Below the pieces are notes generated by a model that was not told where the DNA came from, ran no database searches, and saw nothing but the letters and a program-made list of their open reading frames with translations. From contig JBGAGK010000004.1 of assembly GCA_044226785.1 (NCBI GenBank), forward strand, positions 124,001 through 188,000: a stretch of DNA of 64,000 bases, written 5' to 3'. The number at the start of each line of letters is the position of its first letter. Within the stretch, counting starts at the first letter, position 1. A program made the translations under genes and the position numbers. Shown in pieces: positions 54,022-62,909 of the stretch. The stretch is from TMP-86 sp039807285. GTDB lineage: Bacteria > Pseudomonadota > Gammaproteobacteria > Steroidobacterales > Steroidobacteraceae.

Positions 54022-55776
54022 CTATCGCCGGCCCGATCCTTTTCGATGCGCTTTCGGGCGTGCCCGCGCCGGGCCCTGCACCTGCAGGTTCAGCGCCACC
54101 CCACGGATCTTCACCTTCGACAGCAGCTCGAGCACTTGCGCAGGCAGGTTTGCAGGCAAACGCACAAGGGTGAAATCATCGTGGATCTCCACGCCGTTGA
54201 TGTGCGCGCCGGGCAGGTGCGCAGTATTGGCGATGGCTCCGACGATATTGCCGGGTTGGGCGCCGCGCCGGCGTCCAATGGCCAGGCGATACACGACCTG
54301 CTTGCCGTCATCCTCGAACGCATAGGCAGATTCCGGCAAGGACGGCAACGCCGATGGATCGTCAGCGTATTGATCCTTGCGATCGCGCTGCCTTGAGTCT
54401 TTGGGTCTTGCCCGCGGTGTCTCCCCGGGCGGCTGCCATTGCGAAGTCACGGGAGCGCCTCCTTCGACCATCGAGGCGATGGCGGCAGCCACATTCAGCA
54501 CGTCGACGCCGGATTCCAGCGCCACCTCCTGAACCAGCTGGCGATGGAAGTCGCTGGTGCTGCCCGCTGCCAGCACCTCGGTGATGCGCGCCTTGAACTT
54601 GACGAGACGGCGCCGGTTCACGTCCTCCGCGCTGGGAAGGCTCAGCGGCTCGATGGTCTGGCGGGTAGCGCGCTCGATCAGACGAAGCAGGTTGCGCTCA
54701 CGCGGTGCGATGAACAGGATGGCTTCGCCGCTGCGGCCGGCCCGGCCGGTCCGGCCGATCCGATGCACGTATGATTCGGTATCGTAGGGCACGTCGAAGT
54801 TGACCACGTGCGTCACGCGCTCCACGTCGAGTCCGCGTGCGGCCACGTCGGTCGCCACCAGGATGTCGATCTTTCCCGCCTTGAGCTGCGCGACCGTCTT
54901 TTCGCGCATGGATTGCTGAACGTCGCCATTGAGGGCAACGGCAGAGAACCCTCGGGCCTGGAGCTTCTCTGCCAGATCCACCGTGGCCTGCCTGGTGCGC
55001 ACGAAGACCAGCATGGCGTCGAACTCCGCCACCTCCACGATGCGGGTCAGTGCATCGAGCTTGTGCAGGCCGCTGACCATCCAGTAGCTCTGCCTGATGT
55101 TGGCCGCGGTACCGGTCTTGCCCTTGATGACGATCTCCCGCGGCTCCTTCAAGTGGCGTTGGGCGATGCGGCGAATGTTGGGCGCCATGGTGGCGGAGAA
55201 CAATGCGGTCTGCTTTTCACGCGGTGTTCGCGAAAGGATGGCCTCCATGGCGTCGGCAAAGCCCATGGCCAGCATCTCGTCGGCCTCATCGAGGACCACC
55301 GTACGGATGGCGTCGAGCTGCAGGGTGCCGCGCTCCAGGTGATCAATGATGCGGCCCGGGGTGCCGACGATGACCTGCGAGCCACGCTTGAGCGCGTTGA
55401 GTTGCGGCACATAACTCTGGCCGCCGTAGATGGGGAGCACGTGAAAGCCATTCATGCCAGTCGCATACTTCTGGAAAGCTTCCGAAACCTGTATCGCAAG
55501 TTCGCGTGTGGGCACCAGCACCAGAGCCTGAGGCGTACGCTGTTTCAGGTCGATCCGCGACAGAATGGGCAGCGCGAACGCGGCCGTCTTCCCGGTGCCG
55601 GTCTGCGCCTGGCCGAGAATGTCGGCACCCCCCAGCAGCGCCGGGATACCCGCAGCCTGGATGGGAGACGCTGATTCGTAGCCAATGGCTTTCACGGCGC
55701 GCAGCACGGCGTCGGAAAGCCCAAGGGAAGAGAAGGAAGTGGATTCGGCGATGCCGGTCGGGGGAGCTGCTTTCAT
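54022..55776 (-). CDS. deaD: DEAD-box ATP-dependent RNA helicase, DeaD/CsdA type
   Basis: This 584-residue helicase has the Q motif (SPIQAAGIPALL), Walker A AQTGTGKT, PTRELAIQV, TPGRIIDH, LDEADEML, SAT and HRIGRTGRAGRSG. After the two RecA domains comes a middle segment and a C-terminal DbpA-type RNA-binding domain (YRLAIGRRRGAQPGNIVGAIANTAHLPG ... IHDDFTLVRLPANLP). This layout fits CsdA-type helicases that help ribosome assembly and cold growth. It is divergent from the HNH remnant and convergent with mrpG. Confidence 0.92.
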   Translation of the reverse strand: MKAAPPTGIAESTSFSSLGLSDAVLRAVKAIGYESASPIQAAGIPALLGGADILGQAQTGTGKTAAFALPILSRIDLKQRTPQALVLVPTRELAIQVSEAFQKYATGMNGFHVLPIYGGQSYVPQLNALKRGSQVIVGTPGRIIDHLERGTLQLDAIRTVVLDEADEMLAMGFADAMEAILSRTPREKQTALFSATMAPNIRRIAQRHLKEPREIVIKGKTGTAANIRQSYWMVSGLHKLDALTRIVEVAEFDAMLVFVRTRQATVDLAEKLQARGFSAVALNGDVQQSMREKTVAQLKAGKIDILVATDVAARGLDVERVTHVVNFDVPYDTESYVHRIGRTGRAGRSGEAILFIAPRERNLLRLIERATRQTIEPLSLPSAEDVNRRRLVKFKARITEVLAAGSTSDFHRQLVQEVALESGVDVLNVAAAIASMVEGGAPVTSQWQPPGETPRARPKDSRQRDRKDQYADDPSALPSLPESAYAFEDDGKQVVYRLAIGRRRGAQPGNIVGAIANTAHLPGAHINGVEIHDDFTLVRLPANLPAQVLELLSKVKIRGVALNLQVQGPARARPKAHRKGSGRR

Positions 55777-55847
55777 CGCGGCAAGTATAGTGGCTCCGGA
55801 TCGTATCCTGTTGATTAATCGTGATTTTATGATATGTGTACATATAA

Positions 55848-56153
55848 CCAGTTACTGGAAATCCGCCATGGACAGTATCGATGCGAGCGGCGCTGGCTGT
55901 CTTTGATCGCGGAGTTCGACCGGTGCAATGGCTGGGCTGCCATCACGACCGCTGCGTCGACGGTCATCACATCCACCATTGGGCCGATGGTGGCGAGACC
56001 CGACCGGAAAACCTGGTCACGCTGTGCCGCTACCATCCTCGCCGGATGGACCTCGGTACACCGCGGGCAGAGGAACCTGTCCACATTGCCCCGCGCGCTG
56101 CCGCTGCACGCACGTTCGCTGGCGTCGGAGTCGACTATGGCCTGACCGCCTCG
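55848..56153 (+). pseudogene. HNH endonuclease remnant (13E12/DUF222-like C-terminal part)
   Basis: In one frame, bounded upstream by TAA at 55845-55847, the translation reads ALAVFDRG ... GCHHDRCVDGHHIHHWADGG followed by ETRPENLVTLCRYHPRR, a clear HNH nuclease core (CxxxxC, HHxxH, NL-x2-LC-x2-H). A later GVGVDYGLTA resembles the usual C-terminal tail. The 200-400 residues that normally precede the HNH core are absent, the expected CRFPGC segment is disrupted (VRPVQWLGC), and no ribosome site fits the internal ATG 55881. I read it as a decayed gene filling the 486-base gap between deaD and the DUF3014 gene. The right boundary is approximate. Confidence 0.6.
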
Positions 56154-56262
56154 ACCCCGTGTTCACTGCGCGATCATGACGTTTTGCGCGGAAACGTAGC
56201 GCATCAGGACAATGCCCGATCTCCACTCTGCTACAGTCTTTCCCTGGATCGAGGAGCACACC

Positions 56263-57039
56263 GTGGAAGAAGACACCAGGAAATGGATCTGGTGGGGCAT
56301 TCCCACCCTGATTGCCGTCGGTGTTCTGGCGGCGTTCTACTACCACCGCAAGCACCAGGAGGAACCACCGGTGCAACAGGTTCGCAGCGCACCCGTTCCA
56401 CCGGTGGCGCCCGCGCGCCCTGACTATCCGATCCCGCCGGAGGCGACGAACGCCCAACCGCTGCCAGTCCTGGCAGACAGCGATGCGGCGGTCAAGGATT
56501 CGCTGACCGGCGTGTTCGGCCGATCGCTGGATGAATTCCTGGTTCCGACGGATATCGTCCGGCACATCGTTGTCACGGTGGACAACCTCATGCGCAGGAA
56601 GGCATCGGTGCAGATGTGGCCCCTGCAACCAACGCCCGGTCAGCCGGTGGTGGCCGGGGCGGATGAACAACTGACCCTGAGCGAGGACAATTTCGCCCGC
56701 TACGAACCGATCATGAAGATGGTGCGCAGCACCGACGTCCGGCAGGTGGCGGCGGTGTACAAGCACTTCTACCCGCTGTTTCAGCAAGTCTACGCAGATC
56801 TGGGCTACCCCAACGGATACTTCAACAACCGGCTCGTGGAAGTGATCGACAACCTGCTGGAAACCCCTGAGGTGCACGGACCGATCAGGCTGGTCCAGCC
56901 TGGCGTGCTCTATCAGTTCGCCGACCCGGCACTCGAGGACAGGTCAGCGGGTCAGAAACTGCTGATCCGCATGGGCAGCAGCAACACTGCGGAAATCAAG
57001 CTGAAGCTGCGCGAGTTGCGCAGTGAAATAGCCAGATAG
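56263..57039 (+). CDS. DUF3014 family membrane-anchored protein
   Basis: This 258-residue protein has one N-terminal membrane helix (WIWWGIPTLIAVGVLAAFYYHRK, about residues 8-30), a Pro-rich linker and a periplasmic domain with LDEFLVPTDIVRHIVVTVDNLMRRKA, YKHFYPLFQQVYADLGYPNGYFNNRLVEVIDNLL and GQKLLIRMG. These are the DUF3014 blocks; function unknown. GTG 56263 was chosen because GAGGAG lies 6 bases before it; ATG 56212 lacks a site. Confidence 0.88.
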   Translation: MEEDTRKWIWWGIPTLIAVGVLAAFYYHRKHQEEPPVQQVRSAPVPPVAPARPDYPIPPEATNAQPLPVLADSDAAVKDSLTGVFGRSLDEFLVPTDIVRHIVVTVDNLMRRKASVQMWPLQPTPGQPVVAGADEQLTLSEDNFARYEPIMKMVRSTDVRQVAAVYKHFYPLFQQVYADLGYPNGYFNNRLVEVIDNLLETPEVHGPIRLVQPGVLYQFADPALEDRSAGQKLLIRMGSSNTAEIKLKLRELRSEIAR

Positions 57040-57173
57040 TCGTGCGGCGTCAGGCCGGCCGGATCTTCCGGCGGGATCGTGGCCGAATGCACGTGCCTTG
57101 AAAGTTCAATGCTGCCTTCCGCCGCCAGGTCTTCGATGCGCAGTTGCATTCCGTAACCGTCGAATCCGTGCAT
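56952..57173 (-). CDS. Possible small ORF, uncertain
   Basis: A 73-codon frame opposite the end of the DUF3014 gene reads MHGFDGYGMQLRIEDLAAEG ... HVHSATIPPEDPAGL. The frame stays open upstream on the minus strand (FKLPFDILMHGF), and the composition looks protein-like for the first 50 residues. The last part is antisense to the DUF3014 gene and I see no ribosome site. It may be a fragment of an older gene. I do not recognise a family. Confidence 0.2.
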   Translation of the reverse strand: MHGFDGYGMQLRIEDLAAEGSIELSRHVHSATIPPEDPAGLTPHDYLAISLRNSRSFSLISAVLLLPMRISSF

Positions 57174-57229
57174 CAGGATATCAAATGGAAGCTTGAAGGC
57201 TGCTGGGCGGGCTATGGCAAAATCAGCAG

Positions 57230-59896
57230 ATGTCGTCCGAGGAGTCTGACCAGATAGTTTTCGCGCAAACCAAGATCCAGCCGCCTCGGCTCCGATCCGG
57301 GCTGATAGTCCGAGCCGCCCTCGAACGCAATCTGCACAGTGCCTTGGGAAGCAGGCGGCTGACCGTACTTCAGGCGCCCGCGGGCTGGGGCAAGACTACC
57401 GCGCTGACGCGCGCACTGGCGCAACTCCCCCCCGGTCATGCCTTCGTGTGGATCGCTGCAGACGAGGACGATGATCTGCAGCGATTCCTGGCCTGCCTGT
57501 CGGCGGCCCTGGAACCTCTGGATCTCGCGTGGAGAGTGGCTCCGCGAGCCCTGCCGACACTTTCCCTGGCTGAGCGCGGGCTGCGACAGGTAGCGGATGA
57601 AGTGACCAATGCCCTGGCCAGTTCAGAGATCGAGCGTGGAGTCATCGTGGTCGATGACGTGCATCGCGTGCAGGATCGTCGCGTGATCGAGCTGCTGCGG
57701 ATTCTGCTCGAGAGCATGCCTGCACCTCACTGGGGCATGGCCTTGTCGACACGTACGGCGCCTGACCTGCCGCTTGCCCGATGGCGGGCGCGCGATGAGG
57801 TGGCAGAACTGCGCCTGGAGGACCTTCGCTTCGCGGAGGAGGAAGTGGCACACCTGTTGATGGCCAGCGGCGCGTCAGCGGCGATTGCTTCCGAACTGAC
57901 CAGCCGCACGGGCGGGTGGGCAGCCGGCCTGCGCCTGCTCATGTCCGTGGGTGGCGGCACCGGAGGCTGGCGGACTCCCGCGCCCAGTCAACGCCATGTT
58001 TTCGAGTATCTGGCCGATGAAGTGCTGTCAACCGTCGAAAAAGACCTGCGCGAATTCCTGTTGAGATGTTCGATCCTGCCGGAACTGACGCCGCGGCGTT
58101 GCGCATACGTTGCAAACCAGTCAAGCGCCGGTTTGCTCCTGGATCGGATCGAGCGTGACGGGCTGTTCGTGAGCGTACTGGATGCAGAGGAACGGACGCT
58201 GCGCCTGCATGATCTGTTCCGGGATTTTCTCGAAGATCGGCTCCAGCGCGATCATGCCGACGAACTGCCACGACTGTTGCGCCGCGCAGCCGAACACGAG
58301 CCGGATCTTGCCCGCGCGGTCGGATGGCTGGCGCGTGCCGGTGCATGGGACGAGGCCGCGAAAGCACTGGCGCAACGCGGCCCAACGCTGGTGCCGATCG
58401 GTGGCGGCCCCATCATCGAGCGGCTGCTGGCGCTGTTTCCCGACGCCGAATACCAGCGTCGCCCGGAGCTTCACTTTCTTCGCGCCCTGTGCGCCTATCA
58501 ACAGTTCGACTTTGAGATCCTGTTCCGGGAAATGCAGCAGGCGGTCGCGGGATACGAGCGCGTGGGTCAGCATGAACAGGCGAGCCTGGCGCGCATCTAT
58601 GCGGCCGTAGGGATGCGCAACAGCGGGCGGCACGAGGAAGCCAGAGAGGCGTTCCGCAATCTCGGTACCGAGCCGCTTGCGGACCCGCCGGCTGCACTCG
58701 CAGCCTATTTTTCAGCCTGGGAAGCCTACGCGGACCATCAGCCTGAAAACGTTGCCCCCTCCTTTGCCCGGATGCTCGGCCGCCTGGAGCAGATCGACAA
58801 CGGTCAGCTGTGGGAACTGTGTTTCATGCACTGCTTCCTGATCGGTTGCCCCGGCATGTTGCCGCTGGTCATGCAATTCGACGACCATGCCATGCGGCTG
58901 ATCGGTGATACTCGCAGCGTGCTGGGTGGCAGCGTACTTCATTCGCGAGCGACGGTGGCGTTCGGCGCGGGCGATCCGGCACAGGCCGTTGAACTGTTGA
59001 CGGCCGCGGATGAAATTGTCCGGTGGCTCGGCAACCCGCGCACACTCGCCACCGAGAACTACATGCTTCACCTGGCGCTGGATGCCCTGCGGGGAGATCG
59101 CCCGTCGGTCGAATTTCACCTGGAACGCATGCGTGCCGACATGCGCCAATCAGGCGAAGCCAACCGCCGCACGCACCTGGATTCTGCGCTGCTTGCTGCG
59201 GCGCGCGCCTTGTGGCTGCTCGATGACCGTGAGCGCGTGCAGGCGATGGCCCAGGAAATGACCCAGGTGCGCAATGGGTTCGAGTGGACCTATGCGCAAG
59301 CCGAGCGCCTGATGGCTCGAGGGATGGCAGCACTGGGCCAAGGTCACCACGCCGATGCAGTTGCATTGCTGGGCACTTCACTTCTGGAATCCGCGGATGA
59401 GGACCTGGCCTTCTTTCGCAACAGCCAGACCCGCGTCATGCTGGCCGAGGCACATCTTCGACTCGGCGCCCCCGATGCGGCCGCCCAGGCACTGCAACCC
59501 TGGCTGAAAAGCGTACACGGCGGCGGCTTCGTCGGTGGAGCCCTGATGGCCGGACCGCAAGTGCTCGAATCACTGGCACATGCCGGCTGGGACGGCCTTC
59601 TGACCCTGCCGGACCTTTCGATCCTGCAGCGGTTGTGTGACACCGTGAACGGTCTGCGCTCCAGCCGCGACGGCATGTCATCACGGCCAGGCGGCCTGAC
59701 GGAGCGCGAATCGCAGGTGCTGGAACGCATCGCTGCCGGAGACAGCAACAAGCTGATCGCGCGCGCGCTGGACCTGAGCCTGTTCACGGTCAAACGCCAT
59801 GTCGCGAACATCTTTGACAAGCTGGCGTTGAGTTCGCGCACCCAGGCCGCGGTGTGGCTGCGCGAACAGCGCAGCGCAGGCAGGGCCGACCGCTGA
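57230..59896 (+). CDS. MalT-like LuxR-family transcriptional regulator
   Basis: This 888-residue protein is a STAND-type ATPase regulator. Order: N-terminal TKIQPPRLRSGLIVRAALERNL, Walker A APAGWGKTT (about residues 49-57), Walker B GVIVVDDVHRV, winged-helix region, long TPR-like helical sensor (about 350-800) and C-terminal LuxR helix-turn-helix (LTERESQVLERIAAGDSNKLIARALDLSLFTVKRHVANIFDKL). MalT-type activators bind ATP and an inducer, oligomerise and activate transcription. Target and inducer are unknown; the gene stands alone, convergent with the secreted hypothetical protein. Confidence 0.92.
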   Translation: MSSEESDQIVFAQTKIQPPRLRSGLIVRAALERNLHSALGSRRLTVLQAPAGWGKTTALTRALAQLPPGHAFVWIAADEDDDLQRFLACLSAALEPLDLAWRVAPRALPTLSLAERGLRQVADEVTNALASSEIERGVIVVDDVHRVQDRRVIELLRILLESMPAPHWGMALSTRTAPDLPLARWRARDEVAELRLEDLRFAEEEVAHLLMASGASAAIASELTSRTGGWAAGLRLLMSVGGGTGGWRTPAPSQRHVFEYLADEVLSTVEKDLREFLLRCSILPELTPRRCAYVANQSSAGLLLDRIERDGLFVSVLDAEERTLRLHDLFRDFLEDRLQRDHADELPRLLRRAAEHEPDLARAVGWLARAGAWDEAAKALAQRGPTLVPIGGGPIIERLLALFPDAEYQRRPELHFLRALCAYQQFDFEILFREMQQAVAGYERVGQHEQASLARIYAAVGMRNSGRHEEAREAFRNLGTEPLADPPAALAAYFSAWEAYADHQPENVAPSFARMLGRLEQIDNGQLWELCFMHCFLIGCPGMLPLVMQFDDHAMRLIGDTRSVLGGSVLHSRATVAFGAGDPAQAVELLTAADEIVRWLGNPRTLATENYMLHLALDALRGDRPSVEFHLERMRADMRQSGEANRRTHLDSALLAAARALWLLDDRERVQAMAQEMTQVRNGFEWTYAQAERLMARGMAALGQGHHADAVALLGTSLLESADEDLAFFRNSQTRVMLAEAHLRLGAPDAAAQALQPWLKSVHGGGFVGGALMAGPQVLESLAHAGWDGLLTLPDLSILQRLCDTVNGLRSSRDGMSSRPGGLTERESQVLERIAAGDSNKLIARALDLSLFTVKRHVANIFDKLALSSRTQAAVWLREQRSAGRADR

Positions 59897-59913
59897 TCCG
59901 CCCACCGGGTGAT

Positions 59914-60879
59914 TCAGGTGCGCAACTCCCTGAACTGCCAGGTCAGCTTCACGATGAATCCGGTCTCGTGGAAGTTGGGCACCTGTCGCTTCCAGGCCTG
60001 GGGATCAGAGGCATCCGGCGCAATTTCCTGCTTCCCTGACGGGTTGGTGACACGGCTGATCCCGTTCATGTTGCCTTTGACCTTGAAGGCTTTTTCGGCA
60101 TGTCCGGCTTGCGGGGCGCCCTTGAGCCGTTCGATGATCCATTGTGTCACCGTCCTGCGGGTCGGCATGTCCGCACCTCCCGGCAATCCGCCGGGGACGT
60201 CACCTTCCAGGGGCTTGCTCAGTGGCTTCGACCGGATGGATTGATGCACCGGGATCATCGGCATGTAGAAGCTCTGGACATAAAGTTTTCGGGTCTTGAT
60301 GTCCGTGACGATCTGGTTGCTGGAACAGGTGATAGGCATCTGTGACGAAACGACGGCGCCTTCGGCATCCCCGATGGCCGTTTCCATACCATCGGCAGGT
60401 CCGGTCACGTCATTCAATCGCTCGTGGGCCTCATATTTGTAGTCAGCGACGATGGTAGCCCCACAAGGTTCGGTCATCTCCCAGCGCTGGAATCGATCCT
60501 CGGAAGGTTCGGCGAATCCAGGATCAGAATCCGACCCGCCAGGTTCACACGACTGACCAGCCCAGCAGGACTGCGCATCATGAGCGGAGTCGTAGGGATT
60601 GAAATTGTCCAGCCCTTCCGCAGCGACATAGGGAATATTCAGGGTCCAGAACTGGCTGAATGCACCCTCCTTCCATTCCGGGCCGTTTTTCCACCGTTCG
60701 TGTCCTGAGTCGATCCTGACCTCCACTTCGAGCACCGCCCTCCGGGCGATCGCCCCTTGCGCAGTGGAAACCGGCATGCCCATCCCGGCGAGCAAACCCG
60801 CCGCACCCATCACCAGCGTCCCGGCGACACGCCTCCCGGAACCGTACCTTGCCAGCATCCGCGATTTTTCGATCCTCAT
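59914..60879 (-). CDS. Secreted hypothetical protein
   Basis: This 321-residue protein has a signal peptide (about residues 1-43, cut near AQGAIA). The mature part is rich in Asp, Pro and Gly with Cys pairs (SCWAGQSCEPGG, EPCGATIV, MPITCSSN), which may form disulfides in the periplasm. It includes WTLNIPYVAAEGLDNFNPYDSAHD and IVTDIKTRKLYVQSFYMPMIPVHQSIRSKPL. GGAAGGG lies 7 bases before ATG 60879. I do not recognise a family. Confidence 0.65.
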   Translation of the reverse strand: MRIEKSRMLARYGSGRRVAGTLVMGAAGLLAGMGMPVSTAQGAIARRAVLEVEVRIDSGHERWKNGPEWKEGAFSQFWTLNIPYVAAEGLDNFNPYDSAHDAQSCWAGQSCEPGGSDSDPGFAEPSEDRFQRWEMTEPCGATIVADYKYEAHERLNDVTGPADGMETAIGDAEGAVVSSQMPITCSSNQIVTDIKTRKLYVQSFYMPMIPVHQSIRSKPLSKPLEGDVPGGLPGGADMPTRRTVTQWIIERLKGAPQAGHAEKAFKVKGNMNGISRVTNPSGKQEIAPDASDPQAWKRQVPNFHETGFIVKLTWQFRELRT

Positions 60880-61144
60880 GACGAAACCCTTCCTGAAAGT
60901 GATGATTGTCCGACGCGGCCACCAGACTGGCACTGCCCGCGATGAGTTTCAGCCTGAGGCAGAACTGGACGTCGGGACATCGGCCATTGGCACCACTCGT
61001 CAAGCAAATATGTCCCATGGCGAGTCCGGCGCGCATGGCTCCCCGGGCGGCGGTCAATGGTTCTTCCGGGCGATGCGGGTCTGGTACGCCTGCACCAGAC
61101 TTGGGCTCTGGATGCAACTGACCACCCTGTCCGGAGAAAAAGTC

Positions 61145-61666
61145 ATGAATATTTTGCTCGATCTGAATCACCTGAGGCGCCTGGTCTTCTGGCTTGCCGC
61201 ATCGATTGCCGCTCCTGTCACCCAGGCAGCACCCCCAGTCAATTCAGCGGCACGATCGCCAGCAGCCGCCACCGCACAGGTCGAACGGGGTCGCTATCTC
61301 ATCGTGGTCGGCGGCTGCAACGATTGCCACACCCCCGGATATGGTTCCTCCGGTGGGAAAGTGGCGGAGCAGGACTGGCTGGTCGGCGACATGCTGGGCT
61401 TCAGCGGTCCCTGGGGCACGACCTATCCGACCAACCTGCGCCAACTGGTGGCGCAGATGACTGAAGCGCAATGGCTGGTCCGGTCCGGCCAGACACAGAT
61501 GCGCCCGCCCATGCCCTGGGTCAGCCTGCACGGGATGACGCAGGACGACCTGAAGGCCATTTATCGTTACATTGCCTGGCTGGGTCCCAAAGGCGAACCT
61601 GCCCCCACCTATCTGCCTCCTGGCAGTTCGCCCAAGGGTCCGGTGGTAGCCTTCCCTGGCGGCTGA
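61145..61666 (+). CDS. Exported c-type cytochrome
   Basis: This 173-residue protein has a signal peptide (cut near TQAAPP) and one heme motif, CNDCHTPG, within ERGRYLIVVGGCNDCHTPGYG. This matches the start of dehydrogenase-linked cytochrome c subunits (gluconate/alcohol dehydrogenase-type). A probable distal Met is in MRPPMPWVSLHGMTQDDLKAIYRYIAWLGP. It is a single-heme, shorter form with no dehydrogenase beside it. The 265-base gap upstream shows nothing I can name. Confidence 0.85.
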   Translation: MNILLDLNHLRRLVFWLAASIAAPVTQAAPPVNSAARSPAAATAQVERGRYLIVVGGCNDCHTPGYGSSGGKVAEQDWLVGDMLGFSGPWGTTYPTNLRQLVAQMTEAQWLVRSGQTQMRPPMPWVSLHGMTQDDLKAIYRYIAWLGPKGEPAPTYLPPGSSPKGPVVAFPGG

Positions 61667-61719
61667 TCCCGTACCCGGTGGCCCGTTGACTTGTGCCGCT
61701 CCGTCTCCATATGTGAGGC

Positions 61720-62424
61720 ATGTCCAGCACCGTCAATCCCGCCACACCCACTGCCCGGCTGCGCATCGACTTCGTGTCCGATGTAGCCTGTCCGTGGTGC
61801 GCCATCGGGCTGGCCAGCCTTCAGGTGGCACTCGGGCGTCTGGACGGAGTCGTGCAGGCGGACATCCACCTGCAGCCCTTCGAGCTGAACCCCGGACTCC
61901 CACCGGAGGGCGAGGACGCCAATGAACACCTGATGCGCAAGTACGGCATCGGCGAGGCACAGCTCGATGCCAATCGCGCCACGATCCGCGAGCGAGGTGC
62001 AGCCCTTGGCTTTGCGTTCAACATGCACAAGGGAAGCCGTATCCGCAACACGTTCGATGCGCACCGGTTGCTGCACTGGGTCGGACTCGAACATCCTGAC
62101 CGTGCTCTGATCCTCAAGCAGGCGCTGCTGCGAGCCTATTTCAGCGACGGAAAAAACGTGTCCGACCATGAAGTCCTGATCCGCGTCGCCGGGGAAGCAG
62201 GGCTCGATTGTGATAGGGCTCGCCAGGTGCTCGAAAGCGGCGCGCATGCGGACGCCGTGCGCGCACAGGAACGGGCTTTCCAGCAGGCCGGCATCCACTC
62301 CGTGCCGGCCACCATCGTCAATGGCCAGTACCTGATCCCGGGCGGTCAACCGCCAGAAGCCTTCGAGCGCGCATTGCGCGAGATCGCGGACGGAGCGGCG
62401 ACTGCACAACCCGCGCTGCATTGA
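61720..62424 (+). CDS. DsbA-family oxidoreductase, FrnE-like
   Basis: This 234-residue thioredoxin-fold protein has the active-site motif CPWC in DFVSDVACPWCAIGLASL, then NTFDAHRLLHWVG, and GIHSVPATIVNGQYLIPGGQPPEAF (cis-Pro loop). This is the FrnE / 2-hydroxychromene-2-carboxylate isomerase-like cytoplasmic DsbA group. It lacks a signal peptide. The trxC gene follows after 12 bases, so both belong to a thiol-redox unit. Confidence 0.92.
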   Translation: MSSTVNPATPTARLRIDFVSDVACPWCAIGLASLQVALGRLDGVVQADIHLQPFELNPGLPPEGEDANEHLMRKYGIGEAQLDANRATIRERGAALGFAFNMHKGSRIRNTFDAHRLLHWVGLEHPDRALILKQALLRAYFSDGKNVSDHEVLIRVAGEAGLDCDRARQVLESGAHADAVRAQERAFQQAGIHSVPATIVNGQYLIPGGQPPEAFERALREIADGAATAQPALH

Positions 62425-62436
62425 GAAGGAGCAGCC

Positions 62437-62874
62437 ATGAGCGGTACCGTGAATCTGGTCTGCCCGCATTGTGAGGCCGTGAATCGCGTGCCCAGCGCCC
62501 GGCTCGGCGATGCCCCGAATTGCGGAAAATGTCACAAGCCCCTGTTCACCGGCCACCCCCTGGAAGCCGGCTCGAGCACGTTCGAGAAGCACCTGTCACG
62601 CAACGAGATCCCCGTGCTGGTGGATTTCTGGGCGCCCTGGTGTGGCCCGTGCCGGATGATGGCACCGCAGTTCGTGCAGGCAGCCGCGCAACTGGAGCCC
62701 GGCGTGCGACTGCTGAAAGTCGATACCGACGCTGAACCGGAACTCGGCACGCGTCATGGCATCCGCAGCATCCCCACTCTGGCCCTGTTTCGCGGAGGCC
62801 TCGAGGTGGCGCGTCAGGCTGGTGCGACGAACAGCGCGAACATCATTCAGTGGGTGCGCGCCCAGGGTCTTTGA
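62437..62874 (+). CDS. trxC: Thioredoxin 2 (TrxC)
   Basis: This 145-residue thioredoxin has the N-terminal zinc-binding domain of TrxC, with Cys pairs in LVCPHCEAVN and PNCGKCHKPL, then the thioredoxin fold with active site WAPWCGPCRMMAPQ. It reduces disulfides under oxidative stress; in E. coli trxC is OxyR-controlled, but no such site was identified here. A GGAG site precedes the start. Confidence 0.95.
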   Translation: MSGTVNLVCPHCEAVNRVPSARLGDAPNCGKCHKPLFTGHPLEAGSSTFEKHLSRNEIPVLVDFWAPWCGPCRMMAPQFVQAAAQLEPGVRLLKVDTDAEPELGTRHGIRSIPTLALFRGGLEVARQAGATNSANIIQWVRAQGL

Positions 62875-62909
62875 TCCAACATGCGCGCCGGAAGTCCAAC
62901 GCTTCAGGT

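Noticed and set aside
57058..57072. GCCGGA-TCT-TCCGGC hairpin after the DUF3014 gene
   Set aside because: It is a perfect short stem but has no T-run, so an intrinsic terminator is not supported.
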